From Kangsaoukella pontilimi (GTDB lineage Bacteria > Pseudomonadota > Alphaproteobacteria > Rhodobacterales > Rhodobacteraceae), in assembly GCF_009830125.1 (NCBI RefSeq), contig NZ_WUPT01000001.1, positions 1,550,001 to 1,614,000 of the forward strand: DNA of 64,000 nucleotides, written 5' to 3'. The notes below the pieces were generated by a model. The model was not told the origin of the DNA. It ran no database searches and saw only the letters and a list, made by a program, of their open reading frames with translations. This document shows, piece after piece, positions 27,868 to 39,366 of the stretch. Each line of letters starts with the position of its first letter. Position 1 is the stretch's first letter. Made by a program: the position numbers and the translations under genes.

Positions 27868-29795
27868 TCGGGCAATTCCTCCAGTCTCAGCAGAACCGCG
27901 CCGGCCTCGACCTGACCGCCCTCCACTACCAGCACCTCGGCCACCACCCCGTCGCGGGGCGCGGCGAGCGCGTGTTCCATCTTCATCGCTTCCAGCGTCA
28001 ACAGCGCCTCTCCCTCGCGGACTTCGTCCCCGGCCCGCGTCCGGACCGCCGTGACCCGCCCCGGCATGGGCGCCTCGATGGCCCCTGCCGCGCTGGCCGA
28101 TGCCGCGCGGGCCAGCGGATCGGCAAGAGTGAAACGTGTCCGCTCACCGCCGTGAAGCGCGATCTCGCCCGGTGCGGCAAGGACTGCTAGGTCCCGGAGG
28201 ATGCCGTCGACCCACCAGCGGGTCCCGTCCCGGCTGACGCGGTGCCGCGTCCCGCCTGCGTCAACCTCGAAACCGTCCCCGGTCACCGTGACCCAGATCT
28301 CGCGCTCCCCAAGCAGAACCCGGTGACGGCGCCCGCCCCAGAGCTGAAACCCCGCCATCGGCCCGTCATGTGCGTCAAGTGCGGCCACGGCGGCAACTGC
28401 CACCGCCACCGATGATGGCTCGGGATCGGGGGCGAGCGCCTCAATCTCCCGCCCGATCAGCCCGGTATCGACCCGGCCGGCGCGAAAGTCCGGCTGGGCC
28501 ACCAGCCGCGAGAGGAAACCCAGGTTCGTGACGGTCCCCGCGATGCCGGTCCCGGCGAGCGCGCGATCCATTGCCTTGAGCGCCGCCTCGCGATCCGCGC
28601 CATGGGTCACGATCTTGGCGATCATCGGGTCGTAATGCGGGCTGATCCGGTCGCCCTCGACGACGCCAGTGTCGATGCGCGCGTCCTCGGGAAAGACCAG
28701 CCGGTCGAGCCGCCCCGTCGCCGGAAGGAACCCCGCGCCTGCATCCTCGGCATAAAGCCGCGCCTCGACGGCGTGGCCCGTGATCCGGAGCGCCTCCTGC
28801 TCCAGCAGCAGCCCCTCGCCCATCGCCACCCGAAGCTGCCACTCGACAAGGTCCACGCCCGTGATCGCCTCGGTCACGGGATGCTCGACCTGAAGCCGGG
28901 TGTTCATCTCCATGAACCAGAACCGGTCAGGGCTGAGCCCGTTCGAGCCGTCGACGATGAACTCCACCGTTCCCGCGCCCCTGTAGCCCACCGCCTCCGC
29001 CGCGCGGACAGCGGCGGCCCCCATGGCGGCGCGCATCTCTTCGGTCATGCCGGGGGCCGGCGCTTCCTCGATCACCTTCTGGTGGCGGCGCTGGAGCGAA
29101 CAGTCCCGCTCGAAGAGATGCACGGCGCGGGCGCCGTCGCCAAAGACCTGCACCTCGATATGCCGGGGTGTCTGGATCAGCTTCTCGATCAGAACGCCGG
29201 CATTGCCGAAGGCCGACGCCGCCTCGGCGCGCGCCGACGCCAGCGCAGAGGCGAACCCGCCCGGGGCCTCCACCGCGCGCATCCCCTTGCCGCCGCCGCC
29301 GCCGACCGCCTTGATCAGGACGGGGTAGCCGATGCGATCAGCCTCCTCCGCGAGCCGCGCGTCGGACTGGTCGTCCCCGTGATAGCCCGGCACGACCGGG
29401 ACGCCGGCCTTTTCCATCAGCGCCTTGGCCGCATCCTTCAGGCCCATGGCCCGGATCGCATCCGCCGACGGCCCGACAAAGATCAGCCCCGCCGCCTCGA
29501 CAGCGTCGACGAAATCGGGGTTCTCCGACAGAAAGCCGTAGCCCGGATGGATGGCCTCTGCGCCTGTCTCGAGCGCAGCCTCCACGATCTTGTCGATCCG
29601 GAGATAGCTCTCTGCGGCCGCCGCCTGACCGATGGGTACCGCCATATCCGCCAGCGCTACATGCCGCGCCTCCGCGTCCGCCTCGGAGAAGACGGCAATC
29701 GTGCGAAGACCCATGGCACGCGCGGTGGCGATCACGCGACAGGCGATCTCGCCCCGGTTGGCGATCAGCAGCGTGGAAAAGGGCCGTCCGGTCAC
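27864..29795 (-). CDS. mccA: Methylcrotonyl-CoA carboxylase, biotin-carrying alpha subunit
   Basis: 643 residues: biotin carboxylase domain (~5-450, ATP-grasp with GGGGGKGMR), a linker domain, and a C-terminal biotinyl domain with EAMKMEH, target lysine about residue 605. With MccB (30300-31904) it carboxylates 3-methylcrotonyl-CoA. Translation begins at GTG (29795), overlapping the ASCH-gene stop as GTGA. Propionyl- or geranyl-CoA carboxylase alpha subunits are similar, but the adjacent ivd and HMG-CoA lyase identify the pathway. The biotin ligase is encoded at 2860-3612. Confidence 0.95.
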   Translation of the reverse strand: MTGRPFSTLLIANRGEIACRVIATARAMGLRTIAVFSEADAEARHVALADMAVPIGQAAAAESYLRIDKIVEAALETGAEAIHPGYGFLSENPDFVDAVEAAGLIFVGPSADAIRAMGLKDAAKALMEKAGVPVVPGYHGDDQSDARLAEEADRIGYPVLIKAVGGGGGKGMRAVEAPGGFASALASARAEAASAFGNAGVLIEKLIQTPRHIEVQVFGDGARAVHLFERDCSLQRRHQKVIEEAPAPGMTEEMRAAMGAAAVRAAEAVGYRGAGTVEFIVDGSNGLSPDRFWFMEMNTRLQVEHPVTEAITGVDLVEWQLRVAMGEGLLLEQEALRITGHAVEARLYAEDAGAGFLPATGRLDRLVFPEDARIDTGVVEGDRISPHYDPMIAKIVTHGADREAALKAMDRALAGTGIAGTVTNLGFLSRLVAQPDFRAGRVDTGLIGREIEALAPDPEPSSVAVAVAAVAALDAHDGPMAGFQLWGGRRHRVLLGEREIWVTVTGDGFEVDAGGTRHRVSRDGTRWWVDGILRDLAVLAAPGEIALHGGERTRFTLADPLARAASASAAGAIEAPMPGRVTAVRTRAGDEVREGEALLTLEAMKMEHALAAPRDGVVAEVLVVEGGQVEAGAVLLRLEELPE

Positions 29796-30205
29796 GCCAG
29801 GTCCTCGATGACGCGAAAGCGCTCGCAGATCAGCATCATGTCGGGCGACCAGCCACCGTGACGGTCGAAATACGCGCGGTGATCGCGCTGCCAGCCCTCG
29901 AAAGTCTCGTTTTCGCCCTCGGCCAGTGCGAATTCCTCACCCACCTCATCGAAGCGCATTTCCTCGACCGACACCGTCTCGATCACCAGCGCGGGCGTGC
30001 CGTCCCAGTTGAGCGCGATGTCCCGCCGTCCGGCCACCGGCTTCGGCTCGCCGCCGGGGGCGAAATCGCGGAGCGCGCCGCAGGTGGCGGTCTTCTGCCC
30101 CGCGCGGACGAGGCGGAGGAGCCATGACGACATCTCTGCGCTGTCGCCGAAGCGGAAGGTGACGGCGCCGGGATAGCGCTTCTGCAGACTTTCGATGCTC
30201 TCCAT
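29792..30205 (-). CDS. ASCH-domain protein
   Basis: 137 residues with the ASCH (PUA-like) fold: FRFGDSAEMSSWLLRLVRAGQKTATC near the start, a central WDGTPALVIET strand region and the VGEEFALAEGE segment. ASCH proteins are thought to bind RNA or modified nucleosides; some cleave N4-acetylcytidine. Here it lies between mccB and mccA, overlapping mccA by 4 bp. There is no obvious link to leucine breakdown, so it is regarded as a passenger gene. Confidence 0.9.
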   Translation of the reverse strand: MESIESLQKRYPGAVTFRFGDSAEMSSWLLRLVRAGQKTATCGALRDFAPGGEPKPVAGRRDIALNWDGTPALVIETVSVEEMRFDEVGEEFALAEGENETFEGWQRDHRAYFDRHGGWSPDMMLICERFRVIEDLA

Positions 30206-30258
30206 CTCTCCTACCCTCTCCCTCCGGCCCCTGGCCGCGGGGCGCGGCCCGGGCGAGC

Positions 30259-30275
30259 GGGGGCTCGATGCCCCC
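30259..30275. other. GGGGGC/GCCCCC hairpin between mccB and the ASCH gene
   Basis: A 6-bp GC stem with loop TCGAT in the 94-bp gap 30206-30299. It belongs to the same simple hairpin type as those at 39855-39869 and 53805-53819. It lies inside an operon, so it is more likely to shape mRNA decay than to end transcription. Confidence 0.4.
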
Positions 30276-30299
30276 CGAGACCGCCTTGCCCGGCCCGCA

Positions 30300-31904
30300 T
30301 CACATCCGGAACACGCCGAAGCGTGTCTCGTCTATGGGCGCGTTCAGGCTGGCCGCAAGCGACAGCGCCAGCACGTCCCGCGCCTTGAGGGGATCGATCA
30401 CCCCGTCATCCCAAAGCCGGGCCGAGGCATAGAGCGGATGCGACTGTTCCTCGAATTGCGCGATGGTAGGCGCCTTGAAGGCCGCCTCTTCGTCCTCGGA
30501 CCACGCGCCACCCGCCCGCTCGATCGCGTCGCGCTTCACGGTCGCCAGCACACCCGCTGCCTGCGCCCCGCCCATGACCGAAATCCGGCTATTGGGCCAT
30601 GTCCAGAGAAAGCGCGGTCCATAGGCCCGCCCCGCCATGCCGTAATTGCCCGCGCCGAAGGAGCCGCCCACGATCATCGTGATCTTGGGCACGGCGGTCG
30701 TCGCCACGGCGGTCACCATCTTGGCGCCTGCCCGCGCAATGCCGCCCGCCTCATAGGCGCGGCCCACCATGAAGCCGGTGATGTTTTGCAGGAAAACGAG
30801 CGGGATCTTCCGCTGTGAGCACAGCTCGACGAAATGCGCGCCCTTTTCGGCGGACTCGGAGAACAAGACGCCATTATTCGCGACGACCCCCACCGGGCAG
30901 CCCTCGAGATGGGCGAAACCGGTCACCAGCGTCTCGCCGTAGCGCGCCTTGAACTCGTCGAAACGCGAGCCGTCGACCAGCCGGGCTATGACCTCGCGGA
31001 TATCGTAGGGCGTGCGCAGATCGGCGGGCACGACACCGAGCAGCTCGGACGGGTCATAGGCGGGCGGTTCGGGCGATTGCCAGTCCACGCCCGCGGGCGT
31101 GGACCGGTTCAGGTGCCGCATTGCCTCGCGCGCCAGCGCCAGCGCATGGGCGTCGTCCTCGGCCAGGTAGTCGGCCACCCCGGAGAGCCGGGTGTGGACA
31201 TCGCCACCGCCCAGGTCCTCGGCGCTGACCACCTCGCCCGTGGCGGCCTTGACCAGCGGTGGACCTGCCAGAAAGATCGTGCCCTGCTCTTTCACGATGA
31301 TCGTCACGTCCGACATGGCGGGCACATAGGCGCCGCCCGCCGTGCAGGAGCCCATGACGACCGCGATCTGGGGAATACCCGCCGCGCTCATGCGTGCCTG
31401 ATTGTAGAAGATGCGCCCGAAATGGTCCCGGTCGGGAAAGACCTCGTCCTGATTGGGCAGATTCGCACCGCCCGAATCCACGAGGTAGACACAAGGCAGG
31501 TGGCACTCGGCGGCAATCTCTTGCGCGCGGAGGTGCTTCTTGACCGTCATTGGGTAATAGGTGCCGCCCTTCACGGTGGCGTCGTTGGCGATGACCATCA
31601 CGTCCCGGCCATGGACCCGGCCCACCCCTGCGATCACACCGGCGGCAGGCGCCGCGCCGTCATACATCCCGTGCGCCGCCGTCGCGCCCACCTCGAGAAA
31701 CGGCGCGCCGGGATCGAGAAGTCCCGCCACCCTGTCGCGGGGCAGCATCTTGCCGCGCGACAGGTGCCGCTCGCGCGCCTTGTCGCCCCCGCCCTGTGCC
31801 GCCGCCTCGGCCGCGCGCCGCACCTCGTCCAGAAGGTCGCGATTAGCGGTCTCGTTCCTGCGGAACGCCTCGGAGGAGGTTGATATGGTGGAGGAAAGTT
31901 TCAA
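30300..31904 (-). CDS. mccB: Methylcrotonyl-CoA carboxylase, carboxyltransferase beta subunit
   Basis: 534 residues starting at TTG (31904). This start gives the family-typical N-terminus [14 protein letters not shown] and overlaps the preceding stop as TTGA; no ATG fits. Carboxyltransferase fold with the N-terminal CoA-binding half ([12 protein letters not shown]) and the C-terminal [16 protein letters not shown] stretch. It transfers CO2 from the biotin of MccA to 3-methylcrotonyl-CoA. The next gene (ASCH) starts 94 bp on. Confidence 0.96.
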   Translation of the reverse strand: MKLSSTISTSSEAFRRNETANRDLLDEVRRAAEAAAQGGGDKARERHLSRGKMLPRDRVAGLLDPGAPFLEVGATAAHGMYDGAAPAAGVIAGVGRVHGRDVMVIANDATVKGGTYYPMTVKKHLRAQEIAAECHLPCVYLVDSGGANLPNQDEVFPDRDHFGRIFYNQARMSAAGIPQIAVVMGSCTAGGAYVPAMSDVTIIVKEQGTIFLAGPPLVKAATGEVVSAEDLGGGDVHTRLSGVADYLAEDDAHALALAREAMRHLNRSTPAGVDWQSPEPPAYDPSELLGVVPADLRTPYDIREVIARLVDGSRFDEFKARYGETLVTGFAHLEGCPVGVVANNGVLFSESAEKGAHFVELCSQRKIPLVFLQNITGFMVGRAYEAGGIARAGAKMVTAVATTAVPKITMIVGGSFGAGNYGMAGRAYGPRFLWTWPNSRISVMGGAQAAGVLATVKRDAIERAGGAWSEDEEAAFKAPTIAQFEEQSHPLYASARLWDDGVIDPLKARDVLALSLAASLNAPIDETRFGVFRM

Positions 31905-32416
31905 CGGCTGCGCTCTTCCAGACGATCTTCCAGCAGGAGAGCCTGCCGCCCGGTCTCCTGCATCAGGCAGGCGGCATGGGCCGGACCGCCCCCGGTGCCG
32001 CCGCCCCATGTGCTGTATTCATAGCCACAAAGCGCATCCCGATAGCCGATCCAGGCGCGCTGCATGTCGCGAAGCGCGCCGGGCGCGTCGGGCATTCTTG
32101 CGCCGATCTCGGTCATTTCCGCGACCAGCGCCCTCTCGGCCCTCATCAGTTTGGCAAAGGCGTCGTTCAGCCTGTAGTCCCAATAACCTGCCTCGACGCC
32201 ATAGCAGAAACCCATGCCGACCGTGGTGTAGCCATCGGGCGTGTCGATGCAGGCCTGCGCTGACAGCCCGATACAGGACAGGCGTTCCGGCATATCTCCG
32301 GCATCGGCGAGACAGGTTTCCGTCGCCTCGGGCGTGAAAGACAGGTCATTGGCCAAGACCGCCGCGGGAGGCATCGCAGCGCCCGCGAGAGCTATCAGAA
32401 AAACACCTGATTTCAT
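31901..32416 (-). CDS. Exported LprI/DUF1311-like protein
   Basis: 171 residues with a signal peptide (about 1-22, ending VLA). The mature part has six or seven cysteines and the [20 protein letters not shown] stretch typical of DUF1311/LprI-N domains. Members of this family bind or inhibit lysozyme in some bacteria; that activity is not implied here. The ATG overlaps the EcsC-like gene stop by 4 bp and its own stop overlaps the mccB TTG. Confidence 0.85.
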   Translation of the reverse strand: MKSGVFLIALAGAAMPPAAVLANDLSFTPEATETCLADAGDMPERLSCIGLSAQACIDTPDGYTTVGMGFCYGVEAGYWDYRLNDAFAKLMRAERALVAEMTEIGARMPDAPGALRDMQRAWIGYRDALCGYEYSTWGGGTGGGPAHAACLMQETGRQALLLEDRLEERSR

Positions 32417-33207
32417 GAACTTCCGATCCTCCCTTCAACGATATTCTCGTTCACCTCGATCCAGCGCGCACGGTAGGCGAAGCGCGCCGCTGTCGCCACG
32501 TCATTCTGGAAAGCGGCGTTGACCCCGGCGCCCACTGCCGCGCCGATCACGGGGGCGATCTGCGCCACCTTCCGTGCGGACAGGTTGACGCCGAGCGTCG
32601 CCGCCACCCTTCGCGTGGCAGCCACCGATCCGGTGGTCTGACCGGTGAGGCGAACGATCTTGCGCCAGTCCTCGGGTGTGAAATCGCCCCTCTCCGAAGC
32701 GAGCCGCGCGATGGCGTCGTCCTTTTCGGCGCGGCTGTTCGCGCCCGCCAGTTGCAGAATGTCGAGGATATGCACCCGCTCGGCCTCGGAATCTCCGCCA
32801 AAGCCATAGCAGAGCCCGGTCAGCCGCGCCGTCCTGAGCGCGAGCGCGATGGTGGCGGGGACGTCCAGCGCCAGCCCGACAGCCCCCAGAGCCCCGGCCG
32901 CGCCACCGCCGGTGACAGCATAGCCCAGCGCCCAGCGCCGGACCTCGGACGCGGCCTCGTCGCAGGCGGCAAGGTCGGTGAAGTCGTGATCGAGTGCCGC
33001 CTTCCGGATGGAGCCGCTGGCCGCCCAGTCGGCGCTCCGGATCACGGCCTCGATCACCTCGCCGGGAATGAGACGATTGGTGAGAAAGCTGACCGGCTTA
33101 GCGATCGAACGCACCGCGCGCGGAAAGGCCGAGGGCGGCGCGGCGCGGTAGGCATCCTGCTCGGCCAGTACCGTCTGAACGTAGGGGACAGTTGCAAGAT
33201 CGCTCAT
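32413..33207 (-). CDS. EcsC-family protein
   Basis: 264 residues from the ATG at 33207. Glycine/alanine-rich hydrophobic stretches (TGGGAAGALGAVGLALDVPATIALALRTARLTG region and VIGAAVGAGVNAAFQND near the C-terminus) are typical of the EcsC family, whose original member lies beside an ABC transporter in Bacillus. Function of the family is poorly known. It is the third gene of the ivd operon and overlaps the next by 4 bp. Confidence 0.9.
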   Translation of the reverse strand: MSDLATVPYVQTVLAEQDAYRAAPPSAFPRAVRSIAKPVSFLTNRLIPGEVIEAVIRSADWAASGSIRKAALDHDFTDLAACDEAASEVRRWALGYAVTGGGAAGALGAVGLALDVPATIALALRTARLTGLCYGFGGDSEAERVHILDILQLAGANSRAEKDDAIARLASERGDFTPEDWRKIVRLTGQTTGSVAATRRVAATLGVNLSARKVAQIAPVIGAAVGAGVNAAFQNDVATAARFAYRARWIEVNENIVEGRIGSS

Positions 33208-33271
33208 CGCGAAACCAACGCAGGAACGCATCCCAAGATATTGGGATTGTTGAATGAAATTGAATTCAGAT

Positions 33272-33562
33272 TCATGCTCGCGGCCCTCCCTCGAAGGCAA
33301 GGAGACGCCCCTGCCTGTTGAAGAGATAGGTGCGCGCGGCCACTCCGTCATCGCAGCGGACGATAATCCAGACCTCGCCCTCGCCCGGACGGCCCACGCA
33401 GGCGGTGCGCGCGCCGCCCGTCTGCTCCGCGAAAAGGTCCGCCCCGGCCTCGATCACGGCGGTCTCGGTGGGAAGCGCGTTCTGCCCGGCGATGAATCCG
33501 AGCGAGCCCGCGATCACCAGCAGGAGACCCACCACCCAGTAGAGGATGCGGGGCAGTTTCAC
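33272..33562 (-). CDS. Small membrane-anchored or exported protein downstream of ivd
   Basis: 96 residues. It starts at GTG (33562), overlapping the ivd stop as GTGA. An N-terminal hydrophobic helix (about 7-27) acts as anchor or uncleaved signal. The rest is a small beta-rich domain with two cysteines (near 55 and 70) compatible with a periplasmic disulfide. No family recognised. Confidence 0.75.
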   Translation of the reverse strand: MKLPRILYWVVGLLLVIAGSLGFIAGQNALPTETAVIEAGADLFAEQTGGARTACVGRPGEGEVWIIVRCDDGVAARTYLFNRQGRLLAFEGGPRA

Positions 33563-34722
33563 CGCATCGCCCCCATCAGTTCGCGCCCGATCAGCATCCG
33601 GCGGATTTCACTGGTGCCGGCACCGATCTCCATCAGCTTGGCGTCGCGGAAAAGACGGCTTACGGGATGGTCGTTCATGAAGCCCGCCCCGCCCATGGCC
33701 TGCACCGCCTGATGGGCCTGTTGCATGGCGACCTCGGACGCATAGAGACAGCAGGCCGCTGCGTCCTGCCGGGTAATATCGCCCCGGTCGCAGGCGCGAG
33801 CCGCCTCATAGACATAGGCGCGGGCCGAGTTCATCGCCGTGTACATATCCGCGATCTTGCCCTGCATGAGCTGGAACGACCCGATGGGCTGGCCGAATTG
33901 CTTGCGCTCGGCCATGTAGGGCATGATTTCGTCCATGCAGGCGGCGATGATCCCCGGACCGATGGCCGCCAGCACCACCCGCTCGTAATCGAGACCCGAC
34001 ATCAGGACGGCGACGCCGCGCCCCTCTTCGCCGAGGACGTTCTGGAAGGGCACCTCGACATCCTCGAAAACGAGTTCCGCCGTGTTCGAACCGCGCATCC
34101 CCAACTTGTCGAAATGGGGCGAGGTGGAGAACCCCTTGAAGGTCTTTTCGATCAGGAAGGCGGTGATGCCCCTGGCACCCGCCTCGGGGTCGGTCTTGGC
34201 GTAGACGACGAGCGTATCGGCGTCGGGACCGTTGGTGATCCAGTATTTCGTGCCGTTCAGCCGGTAGTGATCGTTTCGCCGCTCGGCGCGGAGCGACATG
34301 GAGACCACGTCGGACCCTGCACCCGCCTCGGACATGGCAAGCGCGCCGACATGCTCGCCGGAGATGAGTTTGGGCAGGTATTGCGCCTTCTGCTCCGCCG
34401 TGCCGTTCAGGCTGATCTGGTTGACGCAGAGGTTCGAATGCGCGCCATAGGACAGCGCGACGCTGGCCGAGGCGCGGGCGATCTCTTCGACCGCAACAGT
34501 GTGGGCGAGATAGCCCATGCCGGCGCCGCCATACTCTTCGCTGACAGTGACCCCCAAGAGCCCCAGATCGCCCATCTCGCGCCAGAGAGGACGCGGAAAA
34601 TCGTTCGATCGGTCGATCTCGGATGCCATCGGCCGCACACGCTCCTGCGCCCAACGGTGGACCATGTCGCGAAGCGCATTCGCATCCTCGCCCAGGTCGA
34701 AGCGCATGGAGGCGGTGAACAT
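33559..34722 (-). CDS. ivd: Isovaleryl-CoA dehydrogenase
   Basis: 387 residues from the ATG at 34722; a longer frame runs back through the promoter and is rejected. Acyl-CoA dehydrogenase fold with [12 protein letters not shown] and WITNG FAD/substrate stretches. The candidate catalytic glutamate is Glu247 in [10 protein letters not shown], the position characteristic of isovaleryl-CoA dehydrogenases rather than the C-terminal glutamate of medium-chain enzymes. It is the first gene of the leucine/isovalerate operon, preceded by a promoter and operator (34740-34782). Confidence 0.95.
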   Translation of the reverse strand: MFTASMRFDLGEDANALRDMVHRWAQERVRPMASEIDRSNDFPRPLWREMGDLGLLGVTVSEEYGGAGMGYLAHTVAVEEIARASASVALSYGAHSNLCVNQISLNGTAEQKAQYLPKLISGEHVGALAMSEAGAGSDVVSMSLRAERRNDHYRLNGTKYWITNGPDADTLVVYAKTDPEAGARGITAFLIEKTFKGFSTSPHFDKLGMRGSNTAELVFEDVEVPFQNVLGEEGRGVAVLMSGLDYERVVLAAIGPGIIAACMDEIMPYMAERKQFGQPIGSFQLMQGKIADMYTAMNSARAYVYEAARACDRGDITRQDAAACCLYASEVAMQQAHQAVQAMGGAGFMNDHPVSRLFRDAKLMEIGAGTSEIRRMLIGRELMGAMR

Positions 34723-34739
34723 GCTGTCTCTCCGTTTAT

Positions 34740-34753
34740 TGAACGGTTGTTCA
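34740..34753. promoter_or_regulatory. Inverted-repeat operator at the liu operon start site
   Basis: TGAAC, 4-bp spacer, GTTCA; the imperfect symmetry extends outward (AATGAAC/GTTCAAT on the minus strand). It lies directly after the -10 box and covers the expected transcription start, the position for a repressor. The shape suggests a TetR-type regulator. No such regulator gene is present in the window. Confidence 0.5.
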
Positions 34754-34782
34754 TTTCTATGCGCGCCCCTGCCATCGGTCAA
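34754..34782 (-). promoter_or_regulatory. Promoter of the ivd (liu) operon
   Basis: Minus strand: -35 TTGACC (34782-34777), 17-bp spacer, -10 TAGAAA (34759-34754). Start of transcription is expected at ~34747, about 25 nt before the ivd ATG. A GGAGAG ribosome site precedes the ATG. Same architecture as the nuoA candidate. Confidence 0.55.
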
Positions 34783-34848
34783 GTCTCGGGGAACCCGGAG
34801 GGGGTGCGGCAGGTTGAGTCTGCAAAGGATATTCGGAGGAAAGACAAC

Positions 34849-35331
34849 ATGACGGAAGACGTTACACACAATACTTTCTACAACAGTCTCGACGACATCG
34901 TCGCTGGCATGCTCTCGGTCGATCAGACCCGTCCGGTGCCCATGAGCCATTACGTGGACCGGGACGAAAACGCGCTCTGGTTCATCACCGCCAAGGGTAC
35001 CGATCTTGAGGCCGCGCTCCGCGGCGGGCCGCAATCGGGACGCCATGTCGTCGCGTCGAAAAGCGGCGAGCTTTACGCCACGATCGACGGTCTGGCGACC
35101 TTGGTCATCGATCCGGCGAAGCTGGACGAGATCTGGTCGGTGGTCAGCGCCGCCTGGTTCGAAGATGGCCAGAAGGACGACGACATCGCACTCATCCGCT
35201 TCGACCTGTCCGAGGCCGAGGTCTGGCAGACGGCAGGCAACCTCAAATTCCTGTTCGAAATCGCCAAGGCCAACGTGACCGGCGAGAAGCCTGAAACGGG
35301 CTCGCACGGACGGCTGAGCTTCGCGGCCTGA
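34849..35331 (+). CDS. Pyridoxamine 5'-phosphate oxidase-fold protein (general-stress-protein-26 type)
   Basis: 160 residues from the ATG at 34849, preceded by GGAGGAAAG. A split-barrel flavin-binding fold is suggested by [20 protein letters not shown] and [12 protein letters not shown]. Such proteins bind FMN or FAD and belong to the GSP26-like group; they are not true PdxH. It is divergent from ivd and ends in a strong intrinsic terminator. Confidence 0.88.
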   Translation: MTEDVTHNTFYNSLDDIVAGMLSVDQTRPVPMSHYVDRDENALWFITAKGTDLEAALRGGPQSGRHVVASKSGELYATIDGLATLVIDPAKLDEIWSVVSAAWFEDGQKDDDIALIRFDLSEAEVWQTAGNLKFLFEIAKANVTGEKPETGSHGRLSFAA

Positions 35332-35352
35332 ACAAGCTTCACACCGACAGGG

Positions 35353-35386
35353 AAAGGGCGTTTGCCGGGCGGCAGGCGCCCTTTTC
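35353..35386. terminator. Intrinsic terminator between the PNPOx-like gene and gph
   Basis: A 14-bp stem (AAAGGGCGTTTGCC / GGCAGGCGCCCTTT, two G-U pairs) with loop GGGC, followed on the plus strand by TTTTC counted from the stem end. On the minus strand the stem ends in an A/T flank as well, directly after the gph stop at 35387. It is well placed as a bidirectional terminator for two convergent genes. Confidence 0.85.
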
Positions 35387-36055
35387 TCATGGCCGCCCGA
35401 TCAGGCGCGCCACCGTGTCGGGCAAGGCAGGGAAATCGGGGATGACCGCATCCGCACCGTGCCGGCCCACCTCGTCGCCTTCGGGGCCGAAGCCCACCAG
35501 CACCGCAGGCACGCCGACGGCACGCGCCGTCTTTGCGTCCGTCGCCGTGTCGCCCACGATGAGGGACTGTTCGACTGCGCCCCCCGACTGTTCCACCGCC
35601 AGCCTGTAGGGCGCAGGGTCGGGTTTTGAGACCGAAAGCGTCCCGGCCCCCACGAACCCGGCGAAGAGGTCGCGCATGTCGAGCCGACGCATCAGGTCAT
35701 CGGCCATCTCGACCGGCTTATTTGTGCAGATGCCGACCTTGTAGCCCTGCCCGAGCAGCGCCTCGACCGTGTCGCGCGCGCCCGGATAGAGAACCGTCAG
35801 GTTGTTGATATTGGCGGCGTAGTGGTCGAGCAGGAATGGATAGCCCGCCTCGACATCGTCCTCGCCGCCGCCCTCGATCCGAGAAAATCCAAGCCTGAGC
35901 ATGGCGCGCGCCCCGTGAAAGGCCGTCAGCTTGTCGGCTTGGGGGTCGAGCAGTGGACCCAGCCCCATATGCTCGAACGTGGCATTCGCCGCCGCGATCA
36001 GGTCACCGCTCGTGTCGGCAAGTGTGCCATCCAGGTCGAAAATCACGGTCTGCAT
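35387..36055 (-). CDS. gph: Phosphoglycolate phosphatase-like HAD hydrolase
   Basis: 222 residues from the ATG at 36055. HAD motif I DLDGTL (7-12), the CTNKP motif II region, and motif [15 protein letters not shown] with VGFGPEG are all present. Gph removes phosphate from 2-phosphoglycolate formed by RuBisCO oxygenation or DNA-end repair. It is divergent from glmU. A second Gph-like protein begins at 410; substrate assignment between the two is open. Confidence 0.9.
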   Translation of the reverse strand: MQTVIFDLDGTLADTSGDLIAAANATFEHMGLGPLLDPQADKLTAFHGARAMLRLGFSRIEGGGEDDVEAGYPFLLDHYAANINNLTVLYPGARDTVEALLGQGYKVGICTNKPVEMADDLMRRLDMRDLFAGFVGAGTLSVSKPDPAPYRLAVEQSGGAVEQSLIVGDTATDAKTARAVGVPAVLVGFGPEGDEVGRHGADAVIPDFPALPDTVARLIGRP

Positions 36056-36124
36056 ATCTGCTCCTGTCGGCAAATCCCCGCCAGCGCTGTAACCTGTGGC
36101 AATATCAAGTGAAGGCAACGCCGC

Positions 36125-36152
36125 TTGCGTGCGCGTCTCGTGTGGCTAAAAC
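36125..36152 (+). promoter_or_regulatory. Candidate glmU-glmS promoter
   Basis: Plus strand: -35 TTGCGT (36125-36130), 16-bp spacer, -10 TAAAAC (36147-36152). Start of transcription near 36159, about 20 nt before the glmU ATG, with AAGGAAAGAG ribosome site between. Moderate match to consensus. Confidence 0.4.
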
Positions 36153-36179
36153 GGCGGACAAGAAAAGGAAAGAGCAGGC

Positions 36180-37535
36180 ATGTCCACCCATCTGATCCTT
36201 CTGGCCGCCGGCGAGGGCTCGCGGATGCTGTCCGACCGGGCGAAGGTCTTGCACGAGATCGGCGGCGCGCCGCTTTTCGCCCATGCGCTTGGCGCCGTGG
36301 CCGAACTGGAGGCGCCGGGCGAACGCGTGCTGGTTGTGGGCCATGACGGTGACAACGTCGCCAAGGCCGCCGCCGAGATCGACCCCGACATCCGTATCGC
36401 CCGCCAGACCGAGCAACTCGGCACGGCACATGCCGTGGCCGCCGCTGCCGACGCACTGGCCGATGCCGATGGCGACGCGCTGGTCCTTTACGGCGACACG
36501 CCCTTCATCCGGGCCGAAACGCTGGAAGCGATGGCCGAGGCGCGGGCGGGTGGTGCGGATATCGTCGTTCTCGGCTTCGACGCTGCCGATCCGGGCCGCT
36601 ACGGACGCCTGATCACCGACGGAGACCGGCTTGAGCGGATCGTCGAGTGGAAGGACGCCAGCGAGGGGGAACGCGCGATCACGCTTTGCAATTCGGGCGT
36701 CGTCATGGCTGGCACGGGCACGCTTTTCGACCTCGTCGCCGCCGTCGGCAACGACAACGCGGCGGGCGAGTATTACCTGACCGATATCGTGGCACTCGGG
36801 CGGGAACGCGGTCTGACCGCACAGGTCGTGATCTGCGACGAGGCCGAAACTCTGGGGATCAACACCCGTGCCGAACTGGCCGCCGCCGAGGCGATCTTCC
36901 AGACCCGCGCGCGTGCCGAACTCTTGGCCAATGGCGTGACGCTGGTCGCGCCCGAAACGGTGCACCTGTCGCTCGACACACATATCGGGCGGGACGCAGT
37001 GATCGAGCCGAACGTGGTTTTCGGCCCCGGCGTGACGGTGGAATCCGGCGCGCGCATCCGCGCCTTCAGCCATCTGGAGGGCTGCCATGTGGGCGCGGGC
37101 GCCATCGTCGGCCCCTATGCCCGCCTCCGCCCCGGCGCGGAGCTGTCGAACGGTGTCCGCATCGGCAATTTCGTCGAGGTGAAGAACGCCGAGATCGGAG
37201 AGGGCGCCAAGGTCAATCACCTGACCTATATCGGCGATGCGTCGATCGGTGACGGCACGAATATCGGCGCGGGCACCATCACCTGCAATTACGACGGCGT
37301 CTTCAAGCACAGGACCGAGATCGGACGGAACGCCTTTATCGGCTCGAACACCATGCTGGTCGCCCCCGTCTCGGTGGGCGACGGCGCGATGACCGCGACA
37401 GGCACCATCGTGACCAAGGACGTCCCCGCGGGCGATATGGCCCTGGGTCGTGCGCCCCAGGTGAACAAGGCCGGTCTGGCCACAAGGTTTTTCGAAAAAC
37501 TTCGCGCGGCAAAGGCTGCGAAATCAAAGGAATAG
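36180..37535 (+). CDS. glmU: Bifunctional N-acetylglucosamine-1-phosphate uridyltransferase / glucosamine-1-phosphate acetyltransferase
   Basis: 451 residues: N-terminal nucleotidyltransferase (LAAGEGSRM at 8-16, YGDTPFI, the metal-binding GxTITCNYDG-type loop later) and a C-terminal left-handed beta-helix acetyltransferase with hexapeptide repeats (~240-430). It makes UDP-GlcNAc for peptidoglycan and lipopolysaccharide. The G-S-R-M form of the signature is a minor variant. glmS follows after 3 bp, so the two enzymes of amino-sugar supply are co-transcribed. Confidence 0.98.
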   Translation: MSTHLILLAAGEGSRMLSDRAKVLHEIGGAPLFAHALGAVAELEAPGERVLVVGHDGDNVAKAAAEIDPDIRIARQTEQLGTAHAVAAAADALADADGDALVLYGDTPFIRAETLEAMAEARAGGADIVVLGFDAADPGRYGRLITDGDRLERIVEWKDASEGERAITLCNSGVVMAGTGTLFDLVAAVGNDNAAGEYYLTDIVALGRERGLTAQVVICDEAETLGINTRAELAAAEAIFQTRARAELLANGVTLVAPETVHLSLDTHIGRDAVIEPNVVFGPGVTVESGARIRAFSHLEGCHVGAGAIVGPYARLRPGAELSNGVRIGNFVEVKNAEIGEGAKVNHLTYIGDASIGDGTNIGAGTITCNYDGVFKHRTEIGRNAFIGSNTMLVAPVSVGDGAMTATGTIVTKDVPAGDMALGRAPQVNKAGLATRFFEKLRAAKAAKSKE

Positions 37536-37538
37536 GCC

Positions 37539-39353
<1,815 letters not shown>

Positions 39354-39366
39354 GAGCAGCGCGCCG

